Assembly (NCBI GenBank): GCA_030549495.1
Contig: JAUIRK010000855.1
Location: 2,475,501 to 2,539,500, forward strand
Source of the DNA: Nectonema munidae
Taxonomy: Eukaryota; Nematomorpha; Nectonematoida; Nectonematidae
Length of the DNA stretch: 64,000 bases
Direction of reading: 5' to 3'
Positions 39,807 to 52,688 of the stretch are shown here, in pieces. Position 1 is the stretch's first letter, and the number at the start of each line of letters is the position of its first letter. The notes under the pieces were generated by a model. The model was not told the DNA's origin, ran no database searches, and saw only the letters and a program-made list of their open reading frames with translations. The position numbers were made by a program, and so were the translations under genes.

Positions 39807-40214
39807 ATATTTGCTGTAAATTAAATGTTTAGGAATAGAATTTTTGAAAAATCTCATCAAATTATAGTGTTAATTTTATACAGCATTTAGCAGACTTTAA
39901 ATCCTTTGTTTATTTTTACCCATACTGTTACATTTTAATTTTTATTAAATTATTGCATTTAGATGGCGTTAACATATTATTTCCTATATTTTGATAATTT
40001 CAAAAAATCAACTTACAACCTTCCATAACTATATATTAGTTGAAATTGAATAAAAAAGTATAATATATTTTATCCAAAGGAAATTATATCTAGCAATTAT
40101 ATTAGCCAATTGGATCATTTTTAAATGTTTTTCAATTTTTGGTTCTTTATTCAAATAGTATTATATCCAAATGTTCTTTTATTCAAGCCCGTTTTTTACC
40201 CTGGTTTTCTTCCT

Positions 40215-40525
40215 CTGAAGAATTCAAAGGTTTTTACGGTTAGGTGTGCTCTAGCAAACCGATTCTACGTGGTTAGTAATCAAGCTATCACTAGACAATA
40301 AGTTTGTTTCCCAAATTGGGAGCGTTCGCGTTAGGATAGTATCTTTCACTCAGTTGTATTTATATATTGTAACATAAATTCTTGTAAAATAATATATATA
40401 ACAAGCTATGCAGTAACAAGGGCCGGTAGGCGTTTAGTGGGATGGAAAGTCCAGGTAGACTTGGACTCAGCATTCCGGTCGGGCCACGATATCCGAAAGG
40501 ATGGGTGCGAACGCCACAAACAACT
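40215..40525. repeat. GC-richer repeat-like island
   Basis: CGTGGTTAGTAATCAAGC, CACTAGACAATAAG, GGGAGCGTTCGCGTTAGG and later CCGGTCGGGCCACGATATCC and GGGTGCGAACGCC stand out against AT-rich DNA and look like a SINE-type or structured repeat. There is no second copy in the window, so the class is unknown. Confidence 0.3.
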
Positions 40526-41452
40526 TAACTTAACTAACTAATCTTTATTAAAAATCGCAAGGCTCCATCGTTAAAGGTTTTACTTTTGTGCTCAATGATT
40601 CTTCATCTGATATTTCCATCTAAAACTTTTTTGTCTTTTTTGGTGATGAGACATTTAAAAAAGGCTTGAAAATATTTGTAAATTAATTAAAATATCGGCA
40701 AAATTTTTTTTACTCGAAGCCCTGAATGTAGTAAATTATACAATTTATTTGTTTTAAACTTACATAAAATCGTGAGATTTGATATACTCTCGTTTCAAGT
40801 ATTGAAAAACTTTTGGACATTTTCCTTCCTTTTGTTCGGATTTTGAAGTGAAAGCGTCATCTTTATCGATGTCATTCATTTTATCAATGAGCACATATGG
40901 TCGTGCCTGATTACTTTGAGAGGAGTCAGAGAAACGAAATTTTATGTGTAGTTTTAAATGAAATATGATTATATATATATATATATATGATAATTTGGAC
41001 TATATATATGTCAATTATGGTTGGATCAAATACATTTGTATTTGTATTGGTATAGTGTAAAATGTTATGATACATAGGAGACTATGCATATCATTAAAAG
41101 CAGTTCAAAATGTACACTGAAGAATTTTCGTTTATCAGTGAAGCTGAGCTATAACTACTGTGTGTATCGGATTGATTGAAAAGCTGAATTTGTATACTAT
41201 TTTAAATTCTTTTGCAAATAATATTTTGTCGTTTTGCAATCAAATCTCAATTCAATTTTGTTATGTCTACATTGCTTTGATATGTGCCATTTTTAAAATT
41301 ATTTTTATATTAAATTTTCCAACTTTTTCACATTGTCATATTGCAAATTTGATAATTTCTTCAATCATTTTTTTTTCATTTTTATTTAATTAAATAATTT
41401 TGCATATTATTTCAAAAAACATACGTATACTTGCAAAAAAAACTAAATATAA

Positions 41453-41521
41453 ATGCAAGAAGACAATATCGAATTGCAAAAGGAGAAAATAGAACTAAAA
41501 ATTGTTGGATACATTAAATGA
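41453..41521 (+). other. Short coiled-coil-like frame (unassigned)
   Basis: The frame encodes MQEDNIELQKEKIELKIVGY and IK, then TGA. It resembles the LELQKDKIELLNDKIEF stretch encoded at 49137-49187. It could be the 3' end of a decayed gene or chance A-rich sequence. Confidence 0.2.
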
Positions 41522-43925
41522 ATGGATTCGTTTTGGTAGCGAGAGGATTTGAATTGGTGTTCGTGGGACGCCGAAAATAAGTATTTGATCCAGCTCAGAC
41601 GCATAATAATCCACTGAAATAGCGTCCTCTTTATAAGCGTGTATAGCAAATTTTTTAGAGATGTATACAAAGGGTTGTCAAAATACTTCAACATATTCAT
41701 ATCTCTGGGAAAAGGGGATGAAAATGTTCTTTGAGTCTTTTGTGTCTATCCACCATCACTGGTGTATGCACTCTATCCATATTATATACAAACAATATAT
41801 GCATGCGAGTCTTGTGACTGTCATAAATTAATTAAGTTCTTTAGTTATAATAAGTGTGAGGAGTTTGTTTGCGCACACTTTCTGACACTTATCAACGCCA
41901 TCTTTTCCTCTTAACATCAGCAGAAAGGAGTTAATTCATTCTTTTTAATCATCTAATCAAATTAATTAAAATTATTGATTCAGCATTCCTTTTTTCTTCA
42001 CATAACTTTAAAACTTCAAAAGGGAATCATACTCACGAGTACAAACTCTCGAAAGACTTCGCATATTCCTCCTCCACTCCTCCATCTTGGCTGGAAGAGT
42101 GTTCTTTGTGTGATGCACAGATGCCACTTTCAAAACCGGTTTAGCTTGAACATCATCAATATTTATTAATTGGTAGTGTGAAGAGATATGCATATTGCAA
42201 AAAAAATTGCTTTCATTTTGAAGTTTTATTGGGTGAAAGAATATGTCAAACAAAAATATAGAGTGGAATAACAAAGTTCAGAAAATTTTTATTTTAAAAA
42301 CATCACATTTTTTCACATAACTATTCTATTGGAAATTGAAAGTGGATAAAAAAAATTATAAATAAAGTTTTTTTTTAAAAATTCTCACAATATCACCATC
42401 TACATTATTGGCTACGATAAAAGTTAAAAAATTTTTTTAGAAGCTATTTGACATTGAAATTTGCATTTAAAAAATTTTTAAAGAGTTTTTGCGCTTTTAA
42501 TGAAAAAATACACAAATTTCCAGTATCAACTGGATTCCAGAAAATTCCCAGAATCATAATCAGAAAAATAATAATAATACTTAAAAAACACAAACTTAGA
42601 AAAAGAATTAAAATCAGACTTAGGGAACCACAAAAAGCAGATTCTCTGAAGAATTGTAGCGCTGGAAGCTTCGCTAGTATACATCAAGATAACGAGCAGA
42701 GTTTCATGAAAAACGAATAACTCAGCTCCACAGAACCTTCCCTATTAAGGCCTCACAATTTGATGACAAATTCACATACAGAATTGGAGCCATATGAAAA
42801 TGATTTTTTTCATTCCTAAAGCCAGAAGTCATGTAAACCTTCTCTTTAGTGTTTGACAGCTATGACAAAGAACCATATGGATATTTGAGAGAATCATGCA
42901 CCAGCATAGAGGATGAACCAATGCTACTGTAAAGCAATCCATCTTTCCACAAACTCGTTTGAAAATATCTACAAATATGCTTTTTTTAATAATCACAATT
43001 AGAATCGGGTTTTAAGAATTAGATTCAGAATCAAGATTAGAATATTTAAAATGAAAAAATTGGAATCACAATTTAAGTTTTAATTAAAAAATTCAGAGAA
43101 TTATAATCATTATCATTATAAAGAATCAGCTCAACTCAACCCTATCTTATTAGATATGGAAAATTTTTTAAATATTTTAAAAATTATTAATAAAAAAAAA
43201 AGTTTTGTCGTTTTTATCAAAATAATTGACACTTTTTTTAATTCTTGTAAATTTGTGTCTTTTTGAATTTATTTAATTAAAAAATTTACAATTCATCAGT
43301 GTATAATAAAGTAGACACTCAAACTTTCTGAATTATTTAAATGAGAACGCCAAAATTCTACTCTTTCTCATTACCTATAACCTACCTACTTGTTCAGTTT
43401 ATTAATTTTCTTTCACTTTTTTCCAAATAAGTCTGTTAATTTAATTTTTGAAAAATTTGAACGAGCTCATCTATATGCCTCTTTTCCATATCAACATCTA
43501 TCCTTCGTTTATCAATACATTTAATTAAAGTATGAAAGTATCGCTTTCAAGGGTATGTCTTTTTAGTTATAAATCCACCTTCATCCCCCTTTTTTGAGTT
43601 GGATCAATCCTTCATTTCAGGATTTTTTGATCTTAAGCATTTAATCTATGATGATGATTTTGTAATGATTTTTTTTGTTCCAAATTATGTCATTTTTCTA
43701 GTTAAATCCATTTGTGAATCGCTTTGAAACCAGCCCTCCAAAGTATATTTAAAAATTTTTAATTACCTATATAAAATAGCTATGCCAATTTTAATGCCAG
43801 ATTTAATGGATTTAGAGATAATAATATTGGTGAAATTTTTTGCTAAATCTCATTTTGATAATCAAATAATCTTTTATTATATATATAATATTTTCCCTTA
43901 TTATATTTTTTTTTTGCAAAATAAA

Positions 43926-43949
43926 TCTTCTTCTTCTTCTTCTTCTTCT
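43926..43949. repeat. (TTC)n microsatellite
   Basis: Eight TTC/CTT units. Confidence 0.9.
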
Positions 43950-46494
43950 ATTCATGAATTAAAGGCATGATCAAGTGAATTTACGTCGAAATTTCTATTT
44001 AACTAAAAGTCAGCTCAAAATTTTAAAGTTAATCTGTGATAAAGTAATGAGGAATTTTTTAACTTTCCAAATTTGAAAATTGGAGCCCATAAAATCTAAG
44101 ATTATTTATTGAAATTCAAAATAATGCTTAAGGGAAAGAGATTAAAGTTGATTTTATAGAATTCATAATTCCTACATTTCCCCTCTCTTACCAATTATAG
44201 TGTTTTTGGAGAAGATATAATTTTAAGCCAAGGCCCATATGTTACAAGAGTGCCAGAAAACGCCGGTCTCATAAAACTCGGAATTTTTGATACCCGATGA
44301 AATTTAAAGTATGAAAGTGTAGAAAAATGAGCTTTAGAACCTTTCTCTCCCCACCTACCCTTCATATATTTTGCTTTTCATTTAGTTTTTAACACGTTTC
44401 TCAGTTTGAATCCATTTTTACAAATAAAATATTTTTCTTTTTTATTTTAAAAAAAAAGTTTAAAAATTTTTGTCAAATAAAAAATTAAATAATAGTAAAA
44501 AAAATTTAAAAACTTTAGACAGTTTCGTCAAAAAACGGAGAATTTATTGGAGATAAATAAACACTTATAATTTGATTAAATATATATTTATTACTTAGCT
44601 TGTGATTGAGAAAGTTTTTCAAAATAGTTAATAAGTAATCTCTTGCATAAGTAATATATACCATTTCTTTTATTTTAGCTTTTTTCATTTTTTTTTATTA
44701 TGAATAGTATTAAATGAATCAAAAAAGTAGAATTCAAAATGGTATTTAAAAATTTTCGGGGAGAGAGAATTTCTTTTATATCTAAAATGTTAAAACCCGT
44801 AACATCTTATTGATTCTAAAAAGTGCTTCCAACTTTATGAGTGCATTGATTGAAAATCAATATTATATTTCACACTTAATTAGCTTACAAGAAAGTATAA
44901 ACATTGATTAGTTAACGATGACTTTACTAACTTTGTTAGTTAGACTACGAATTTTGCTATTTTCACAGATATGAATAAATAATACATCAAAAGGCGCACT
45001 CGTTATTTGCTTCAATGTTAGAAGATGTGAATTAATAAGAAACACAAAGTATGCACTCATGAAGATACAGAAAAGGCCTCCTTATACAAAAGGAAAGGTA
45101 GATGGCGTTAAAATCAAAGAGTTATATTTTTAAGTAATGCGCTTTTGCGATACATTTTCCATGTTGTTTAAACAAAGATATTCTTAGAACTAATCATTAA
45201 AAAATTTGTTTCAAGAAAAAGTGTTATGAATATTTGTCCTTTTAATCAATAAGTGTGTTTTATTAATTTTCAAAAAAAAATTGATTTCTTTATTGAACTC
45301 TATGTTATTATTACTATTATATTAGTATTAATGAAAGGAACGTTGGCTCGCTTGGGAGCAATGGACATTAGACAGTTGTTGTTACGAGTGTTTTTTACTT
45401 TATGTTTTTTGTCATTCATGTTTTTTTTTTTAAATATTCTTACTCTTTTAATGATTTTTTATCACAAGTCAAAACTATAACTAATAATAGTCTTAACATT
45501 TTTACAAATTTGGTTGGTAAGTTGAACTTTTTCTACTTTACTAATTCATTAGTGAAAGTTTGGATAAGAGTGTGTACTAATATACTTATATTAAATGGAA
45601 CTAATTTTTTTATGAACGCTACCAATAAAGGAAAAAAATTAAATTTCTCGTGGTTATCTTGATTCCAACCGCCAAAACCTTTGAATTCCTCATACAAAGA
45701 AAAAGAGGATAAAAATGCGCACATTGGAAGCTAGCTTGTTCTTGAATAAAAAAAAGTTTAAATATAGGCTATGATAAAAAAAAAGATGGAAGTAGAATGG
45801 ATGCAGTATCTTATACAATATTTTGGTTTCATGTAATATTTGTTTCATGCTCTAAAAGTTAAAATGGTATATAGCGAGGGCCCTAGAAACATACTATGCC
45901 TGGAAGTTGATTCTCGTCCAATACATACATAATATGCGCATAGCTTAATATATAATAAAAAAGACGAATTTATAATGAAAAGCGAGGAATTTACAACGAA
46001 ACATAAAATGAAATTTTACTTTAAAAATCTTATTTTTTTAGTTTTTTACTTCTACTTTTTATAGATAGTTGATAAATGCTTTGAGCTTTGATACTTACTA
46101 ATTTTCGCCCCCCCCCCTCCCCCTCACATTTGTAAAGCTGTTTCGCCTTAACGTTATAAAATAATGTTTGACTAAATTTTTGTAAATATTATTGTAGCTA
46201 GTAAAATAATTTTTTTTATCGATTAATTTATTTTATTTTTTAAAAAAAAAAAACTACATCTTTTAAAGCTAAGTAATTGATTGACCAATTAGTCAAGTAA
46301 TGAAAATAACTATCTGACCGACTAACGACTATTTTCCTAACTTACAAACTGCCTATACCTAAATAGCTTTTATAGTTCCTTGAAACTCTAACATAAAGGC
46401 TAAATTAGTTAATTATATTGGTGGTCAGTTATAGCTAGTTAGTCGGTAAGTTAGATACCTAGTTATGTTTGAAGTGGTTGAATCCTTTGTTTAA

Positions 46495-46740
46495 ATGTGA
46501 TCACGTAAAATGTTATCCCCCTTCTCATAGCAAAACTCCAGCCCTACAGCATCAGCTTATTTGTTGCGCACGCTGCTATCTTGGCATGCAAAATGCTTTC
46601 TCTTTCTTTATGCCAAAAATGCAAATCATTCTGGCATCTCATCCAATCAGAGTTGTTCATGTTGTTCCTTCAATTAGAAGAAAAATTGGATGTTTGTAAA
46701 AGTTTTCTTCCCTTTTGCTGATTCACTCTCTCAGAGGAGT
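46495..46740. promoter_or_regulatory. Candidate non-coding regulatory island
   Basis: A stretch of more normal base composition contains an exact octamer ATGCAAAT (46619-46626), a near-octamer CATGCAAAATG (46585-46595) and CCAATCAG (46643-46650). It lies about 6 kb upstream of the muscarinic receptor. Function is inferred only from motif content. A short open frame here (46469-46699) resembles nothing I know. Confidence 0.25.
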
Positions 46741-47209
46741 ATAGTGATTTAGAATCGATTCTTTCCTTCTCTTCTCTTTTCCAAGATCACATGAACAATG
46801 GAACACTTTTTCTACCTTTTCTTTTCTTCTCTGCCTTGCAAGTTAAAATCAATTTTCCTCCATTTCTCGAATAATTAGTTATGTATTACAAAAGATGCTA
46901 TCAAATAATAATAATAATAAAAATATAACGATGATAATTTGAAAGGATACAAATACTCTTAAGAAAAATTTTGTTAACATTTCAACCACCAAGGTGGTGG
47001 TCGGTCATCATATCCATAAAAATTGAATTGAAAAGTGAAAAGACGAGACAGAGCGTGAAGTCAGCGCAAGAAAAGGGTTCAACCAAGAAATAAACGAAAG
47101 AACGAATCACAAGTGTTTTTTAAAACATAAGCAGAACAGACATGAGCAGTTTAGACTTTAACAATGCATGACTTTACCATTCCCGCAAATCAAAATACTA
47201 TGGAATAAT

Positions 47210-47520
47210 GCTAAATTTAACTTTCAATAAGGTGAACGGTTCTGATTAAAAAATCATTTTAAGAACGTGAGATTTTTGAGTTTTCCCCATATCATTAATA
47301 TATTATCCAAAAAATGGTATTACTGACATAACAGAAAAATAGTGTAAATATTTATTTATTCAAAAAAATTGGCTAAAACCTCTCAATTTACTTATATTGA
47401 TTATAGTAATATTGCAATGAAAATAGTAAAACTTGATTTTAACACTTTTGTCGGACTTCTATAATTGTGAAATTACCACATTTTTATTTTCAGTGGGCAT
47501 AGTAATTCTCACATATAAAT
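47210..47520 (-). repeat. MITE-like family A, copy 5
   Basis: CATATCATTAATATATTATC, GGTATTACTGACATAACAG and AAAAATAGTGTAAATATTTA match the inverse of copy 3. The right side, CACATTTTTATTTTCAGTG, mirrors CACTGAAAA at the other end of copy 2, suggesting CACTG-type terminal inverted repeats. Confidence 0.55.
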
Positions 47521-47689
47521 AAATATAACAACCAAGTAATATATAAACATATGCAAAAATATCAGTATGCATACACACTTAAAATTATCACTGTTTAATT
47601 AAACATTTACTTTGTGTTTTTCTATTAACAAAGTTTCTAGAATGGAGCGTTTCGTAGAATTTTTTTCTCTCAATAAAATATCAACTTTC

Positions 47690-48660
47690 TCAAAAGGAGA
47701 TCTCTCGCGCTCTTTCCAAGCATGACAAGCTACCACCGAAACTCTTGACATTCTTTGTTATCTTCTGCTTATTTGTTACATATGGCACATTGTTAAACTT
47801 AATTCCACCCAAAGTCTTTTTAGCAATGCTTATAAAATTGTTAATCATTGAAGTTCTTCTAACAATATTTTCTGATTGCTAAACACAACCCTAGTTCTTT
47901 TCTCTAACATTTTCAAAATGGCGATTTTGACAGACTTTGCACGTTTAGATGTTCAATTTTAGTTAAATCCAAAGTTGTTCTATTTCCGAAATCCTTTGAT
48001 TACAATACTATCACACTCAGACATACTAACATCAAGAAAATTTATGAAATCGTGATCCTCTTTCTCTCATGTAAATTTATCTTTCGGTCAAGACCATTTA
48101 TATGCTCAAACACTTCAACGAAAACGCTTGCATCGTTGCACCTCGCAAATACATCATCACCGTACCTCTAAACCAAAAAATACGACCATACTTTTCAATT
48201 TTTTCACTTCTAACTCAAGCCAAACTTAATACAAATTGCACAAAACTATCAAAACTAACAAAATTGCATTCCCTTGGTTTCAACCAGCTATAATTTTGTT
48301 TATTTTGTTGAAAACATTTGCGATGATATGATCTTGTGAAATTTGCAAAAAGTCTTGGAGATTTTTGTAGACATTCTTTAGGATCAAGAGGAAGTATTTC
48401 ATATTCTCTTTTTCATTGCAAAGAATTCACTTCCAAAGTCTACTTTGTTCTTCTTAAAAAGACTACTGGTTGAGAGTTTTGTATACGACTCTGTTTTCGG
48501 TATAATAGCATTCATCTTTTTTACATTGATCTTTTTTAGATTATTGATATCATAATTATTGATATTGATTCTTTTTTGAGGAATTTTTTATGAACGGTCT
48601 GAAGTACCATTAGAGCACCTTTGTCTACATCACTTAGTCCGCAGCTTTCTGGATTAAAAT
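47690..48660 (-). mobile_element. Decayed Penelope-like element, reverse transcriptase part
   Basis: Reading the minus strand from high to low coordinates gives Penelope-like RT landmarks in order. They are LSDVDKGALMVLQT (family ADKGG.TVI..), FRYGDDVFARCND (YxDD catalytic box as YGDD), FINFLDVSMSE (FLDV), VVFSNQKILLEELQ (family ICSNQ..L..EL) and FNNVPYVTNKQKITKNVKSF (family VPYV...I...LK.F). The blocks are in different frames with stops between them, so the element is dead. No GIY-YIG endonuclease was seen beyond 47690. It is truncated and single-copy in the window, though the inverted repeat at 32201 may be a terminus of a related element. Confidence 0.75.
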
Positions 48661-51600
48661 ATCTCTTCCATGATAGGTTTATATTACTGATACCTTATAG
48701 TTGAATTAATTGAATTTAATTATAAAATTTTTATTTTTTTGCTTATCTAATTTAACCTTGAAAATTAAATTAGAACAATTTATATATATACAAAAAAGTA
48801 ATAATGAAATTATCAAGATTGAAACAAATACGTTATAATAGTGCTTGACATGACCTTGATATGATATTTACATATATTCATGAACATATAAAACGCGTAT
48901 CTTTTTTATTTGAAATAAAGTTTTTAAACAAATTACAATTATTAATTTTGGAACACATCAAAAACGCAAACTCCATATATAGTATTTTTCGTTAATAGAA
49001 GTAGAGATTTTTTATTATTTCTTCAATAATTTTTTTTTATTTTTTTTTAATTACAAAATTTTTCCACTTTAATTTAGCAAACCCTTTTTAATGGCCTTTC
49101 AATATTTTTTTTAAAGCACATGTGGTTATTTAGTTAGAACTGCAAAAAGACAAAATAGAATTGTTAAATGACAAAATTGAATTTCAAAAAGACAGAATCA
49201 AATTGAAAGAGTTTACGAATATATTAATAAACTTCTTCTCTTCAAAGTTATAAACATCATATGTTATCATTCTATCATCATCAAGAACAAAAAATTTCTA
49301 TCCAAGTTGATTCCAATATATTAAAAATTTTGGGGTATGTAAATCGTTTTTATAACGTCGCAAAATATCCAAAATAAAATATGGGTTCTTTAAAAACCCT
49401 ATTCCCATAACTTACTGTCATTATTAATTCTTCAACTTTTTCTGGATGCCAATTTATTTGTTCAAAAAAAATTTGAACTTGAACTTTTGATTTATTTTTT
49501 AAATATTACTTTTTCACTAAACTGCATAAAATCAATCAAATCTCTTTCCATTACTTATCTACTGCGATGATTTTTACATCAATTTTCATGTTTGAAATTA
49601 AATTACAATTTTTTTTTCAATGAGAAGGAGAGTATGAAGAGTTCCATCATTTGGAAATCAGTCTCTATCTCGTCTCTCAAATTGTCGCCAAAAAGGGGTA
49701 AAAAAATAAATATTATTAGAGTAAAAATAATTATTGAACTCTTAAACTAACCAATCATCTAATAGACTGACCCATCAATAACTAATTAAGTATATTATAT
49801 TTCATTGTTTTAAACAAAATTATTCTAGGCGTATGTTTTATGCACAACTCCTTTACAAGGAAACAAAAAAAGTTGTTATATGTTTTGGAAAAAGACAAAA
49901 AAATGAAATCGGCCATTATGAAAAAATTGTTATTTTAATTTCTTTATGGCAAAATAAAAAAAAATTTATTCATGTAAAAACAACAAAAAAATCTTGTAAA
50001 ATTTAAAACTATTCAAGGTGGAACTTTTTAAATAAAACTTTTAATACTACATTTTTTGCATATATATATAATATATATTCATATTCGCTATCTCTTCTAT
50101 GATTTAATGATAAATATGATTATTCATTTTCAATACAATTTCAGTTATGGTAAAGTAGTTTAAGTAAAAAACTTTATTGATGAAGATTTGTACATAAACT
50201 TATTTACTATATTTCCTTATAACTTTTTGATGGCTTGACAGCACCATTTTTTAGTTTTAATAGTCAAGCCAGGTCATTGACCTCTTTATTGGGAATATAA
50301 ATGAACTTTGAGATGAATTAATCTTTGTGAGTGGGATCTGAGCAGGATTTAATTTATTGATATTGTGATCGAAATGCTTCTTTCAGATTTGAAAATGGTA
50401 TGCCTGAAGAATCCTTTCTCTTGCCATTCTCAAGTCCAACGATTTTTTGCGATTCTTTCTGATGAAGTGTTAATATGAGATATTGAGTGTAAGAAGTGTC
50501 TTGTTGTATGACGAAACTCTTCAATTAAAATATTTTAGCATCATATATATATATATAACGTATACACATGTATAGATGATGTGTGTGTGTGTATGTATCT
50601 TAGAAGAATTAGAAGCAAAGATTTGATTGGCTGCGGCAAAGATCAAAGAATGATTTAATTAATATATATCTTGAATAAAATTTAATTTTCATCTTGGCAA
50701 AATTCCACAAGAATTATTTTATTAAACGAATTTTGAAATCAATTCGTTCCTTTCATCACCAGCATTATATCAATTTCACGTTGTCTCTAAACTCTAAAGC
50801 ATTTGATGGAATAGTACAGTCTATATCACTGCATTCCCTTACACTATTGACATGAGACTGTATCAAAATTTTAAAGTACTCTGGAATATAAGTTTTGAAA
50901 GCTTTCAAAAACTGTGAATATTTTATCATATGTTTCAATTTTTTTGAATTTAAATAACTTGACCCTCTTTCAACTTGCAAAAAGAGGTGAAATGTTTGTT
51001 AGTTGAGATTTGATTTAAAAAGAACAAGCTGTATTTACTTTTATCATAAGCTTTAAAAACTGAAATGAGAAAAAAAAATTATTTTTAACTGTTTTAAGTA
51101 TTTTTTAAAAAAAATTTGCCATATTTTGATAAGGCTAATTCAGAATATACATCTTGATTTATGTGTTTGTACATATATTTATAAACTTACCATTAATTAG
51201 TTCCCCATCTATAAAATGTCATAGTACCTTTTTTTTTTAAAAAAAATTAATAGAATTAAATTTTTTTTTTAAAATTAATTAAATTGATTTAATTAAAAGA
51301 AAAGTGTGCTAAATTAAAGGTTTCTTTAAAAAGATAAAAAAAATTTCCATAGGCACATATGTGTTCGAAAGTAATTGAAATAATATTGATGTGTTTAGCA
51401 TGCACTTGTCATTTATATCAATAACACTATGTGAAAATAATTCTTATACATTTGATAGACGATAACTTTCAAAAAATATTTTCGCTGTTAATGAGAGAAA
51501 GAAAATATGAAGATAAATGAGGTGATGAAAAAAACTTATGTGGAAGCGGATATCAAATTTGACATCCTAGAGAATGCGGATGCGAAATATGAGAATAAAT

Positions 51601-52688
51601 TTTTTTAGTGGATTAAAATCCATAATTGAAATTAAAAATTCAGAGATAAGATGTCAATGTATATGTGTTATCACAAAGACGTGCTTATCGCAAAAAATTT
51701 TTGATAGAAGTAAAAATTCAAAAATTTCTAAAAAAAACTTTTCGGTATATAGAAAAAAGTAAAGTTTTTGAAAATTGGGGAAGCGGGTGTTATTGGGGAA
51801 GTTGAAACTTAAATGATTCGCTGGTGAGGATCTTAAAAGGATGTAAAATTTAGCGGATAATTCGCGTCACCAATTTTATTTCAAATAAAGTATAATAGCC
51901 GTTTCAAACTCATATGTGTATATGTGAACTGGCAGGAACAGTGGATTTCGCATTCTAAAAACTAACACTAGATTCAACTCAAAAGTTTTCCTCTATCAAG
52001 CTAAAATAACATATGTGTCATATATATATATAGCTAATCTTCAATACACAAGATAATATTAAAAACAAAGATTTCAAGTAATTTGTTACGTCATATATAA
52101 AACAAGATCTAAGAAATTTTTTGGAACCAAAAATTTCTGAATATAAAAAATGTTTTTTTTTAATTTACAAATGTACTTTTTCCTTGGTGGTGAAGGCATC
52201 AAACCCACAAGACCAAATTTTTTTGTATAGATATCGATTTAACATTTTTAAGCAAATAAAATTGCGACTATTATCGATTTATTGCCACTAAATTTTCCTT
52301 TGAAAAGGGTAAACTTTGATTCACGACATCTCAAATTATTTCAAAAAAGAATAGGAACTGATTGAAATCAATCACAAATTAGTTCGGAATATATCAATTG
52401 GATTTTCAAAGCTTCCTTTAATTGATAAACCTATCTGAAAAGTATCTTGAGTAGAAGTTTTTGAAGACTTTACCTATTCTATAATGTTTGTATATAATTG
52501 TATTTGAGAAAAATGTTAAATGATCTTAAATAAATCTACCATTTTTGTTTAGACAGAGAAATTAATTCTGGAAAAGATTTGTGAAGATTCATTGTATTTT
52601 CTCAATGTTGTGGAAGAAGTCTATCAGAGATATTTTCTGAAAAATTTCATTTCAAATTGAAAGTTCTGGTTGAAACTAGGCTCACAAG
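48661..52688. other. Upstream region of the muscarinic receptor
   Basis: AT-rich with homopolymers and TA/GT microsatellites near 50063, 50545 and 50580. At 49139-49240 a short frame has a Lys/Asp/Glu heptad-like pattern. No other coding similarity was seen. Non-coding 5' exons and the promoter of the receptor may lie here but are not recognisable. Confidence 0.5.

Larger units (their letters stand above)
37251..47200. other. Long gene-poor region
   Basis: No gene is supported. Contents noted separately are a foldback element (39481-39806), a GC-richer repeat-like island (40215-40525), a short coiled-coil frame (41453-41521) and a non-coding island with octamer and CCAAT motifs (46495-46740). 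A (TTC)n run lies at 43926-43949. At 38350-39080 the minus strand holds fragmentary Lys/Glu-rich frames that might be a coding relic, but I recognise nothing in them. Confidence 0.55.

Noticed and set aside
42448-42720. 90-codon Lys/Ile-rich open frame
   Set aside because: Composition follows local A-richness, with no recognisable domain, splice structure or homology.
46469-46699. 76-codon open frame
   Set aside because: No similarity recognised; the region is better treated as a non-coding island.
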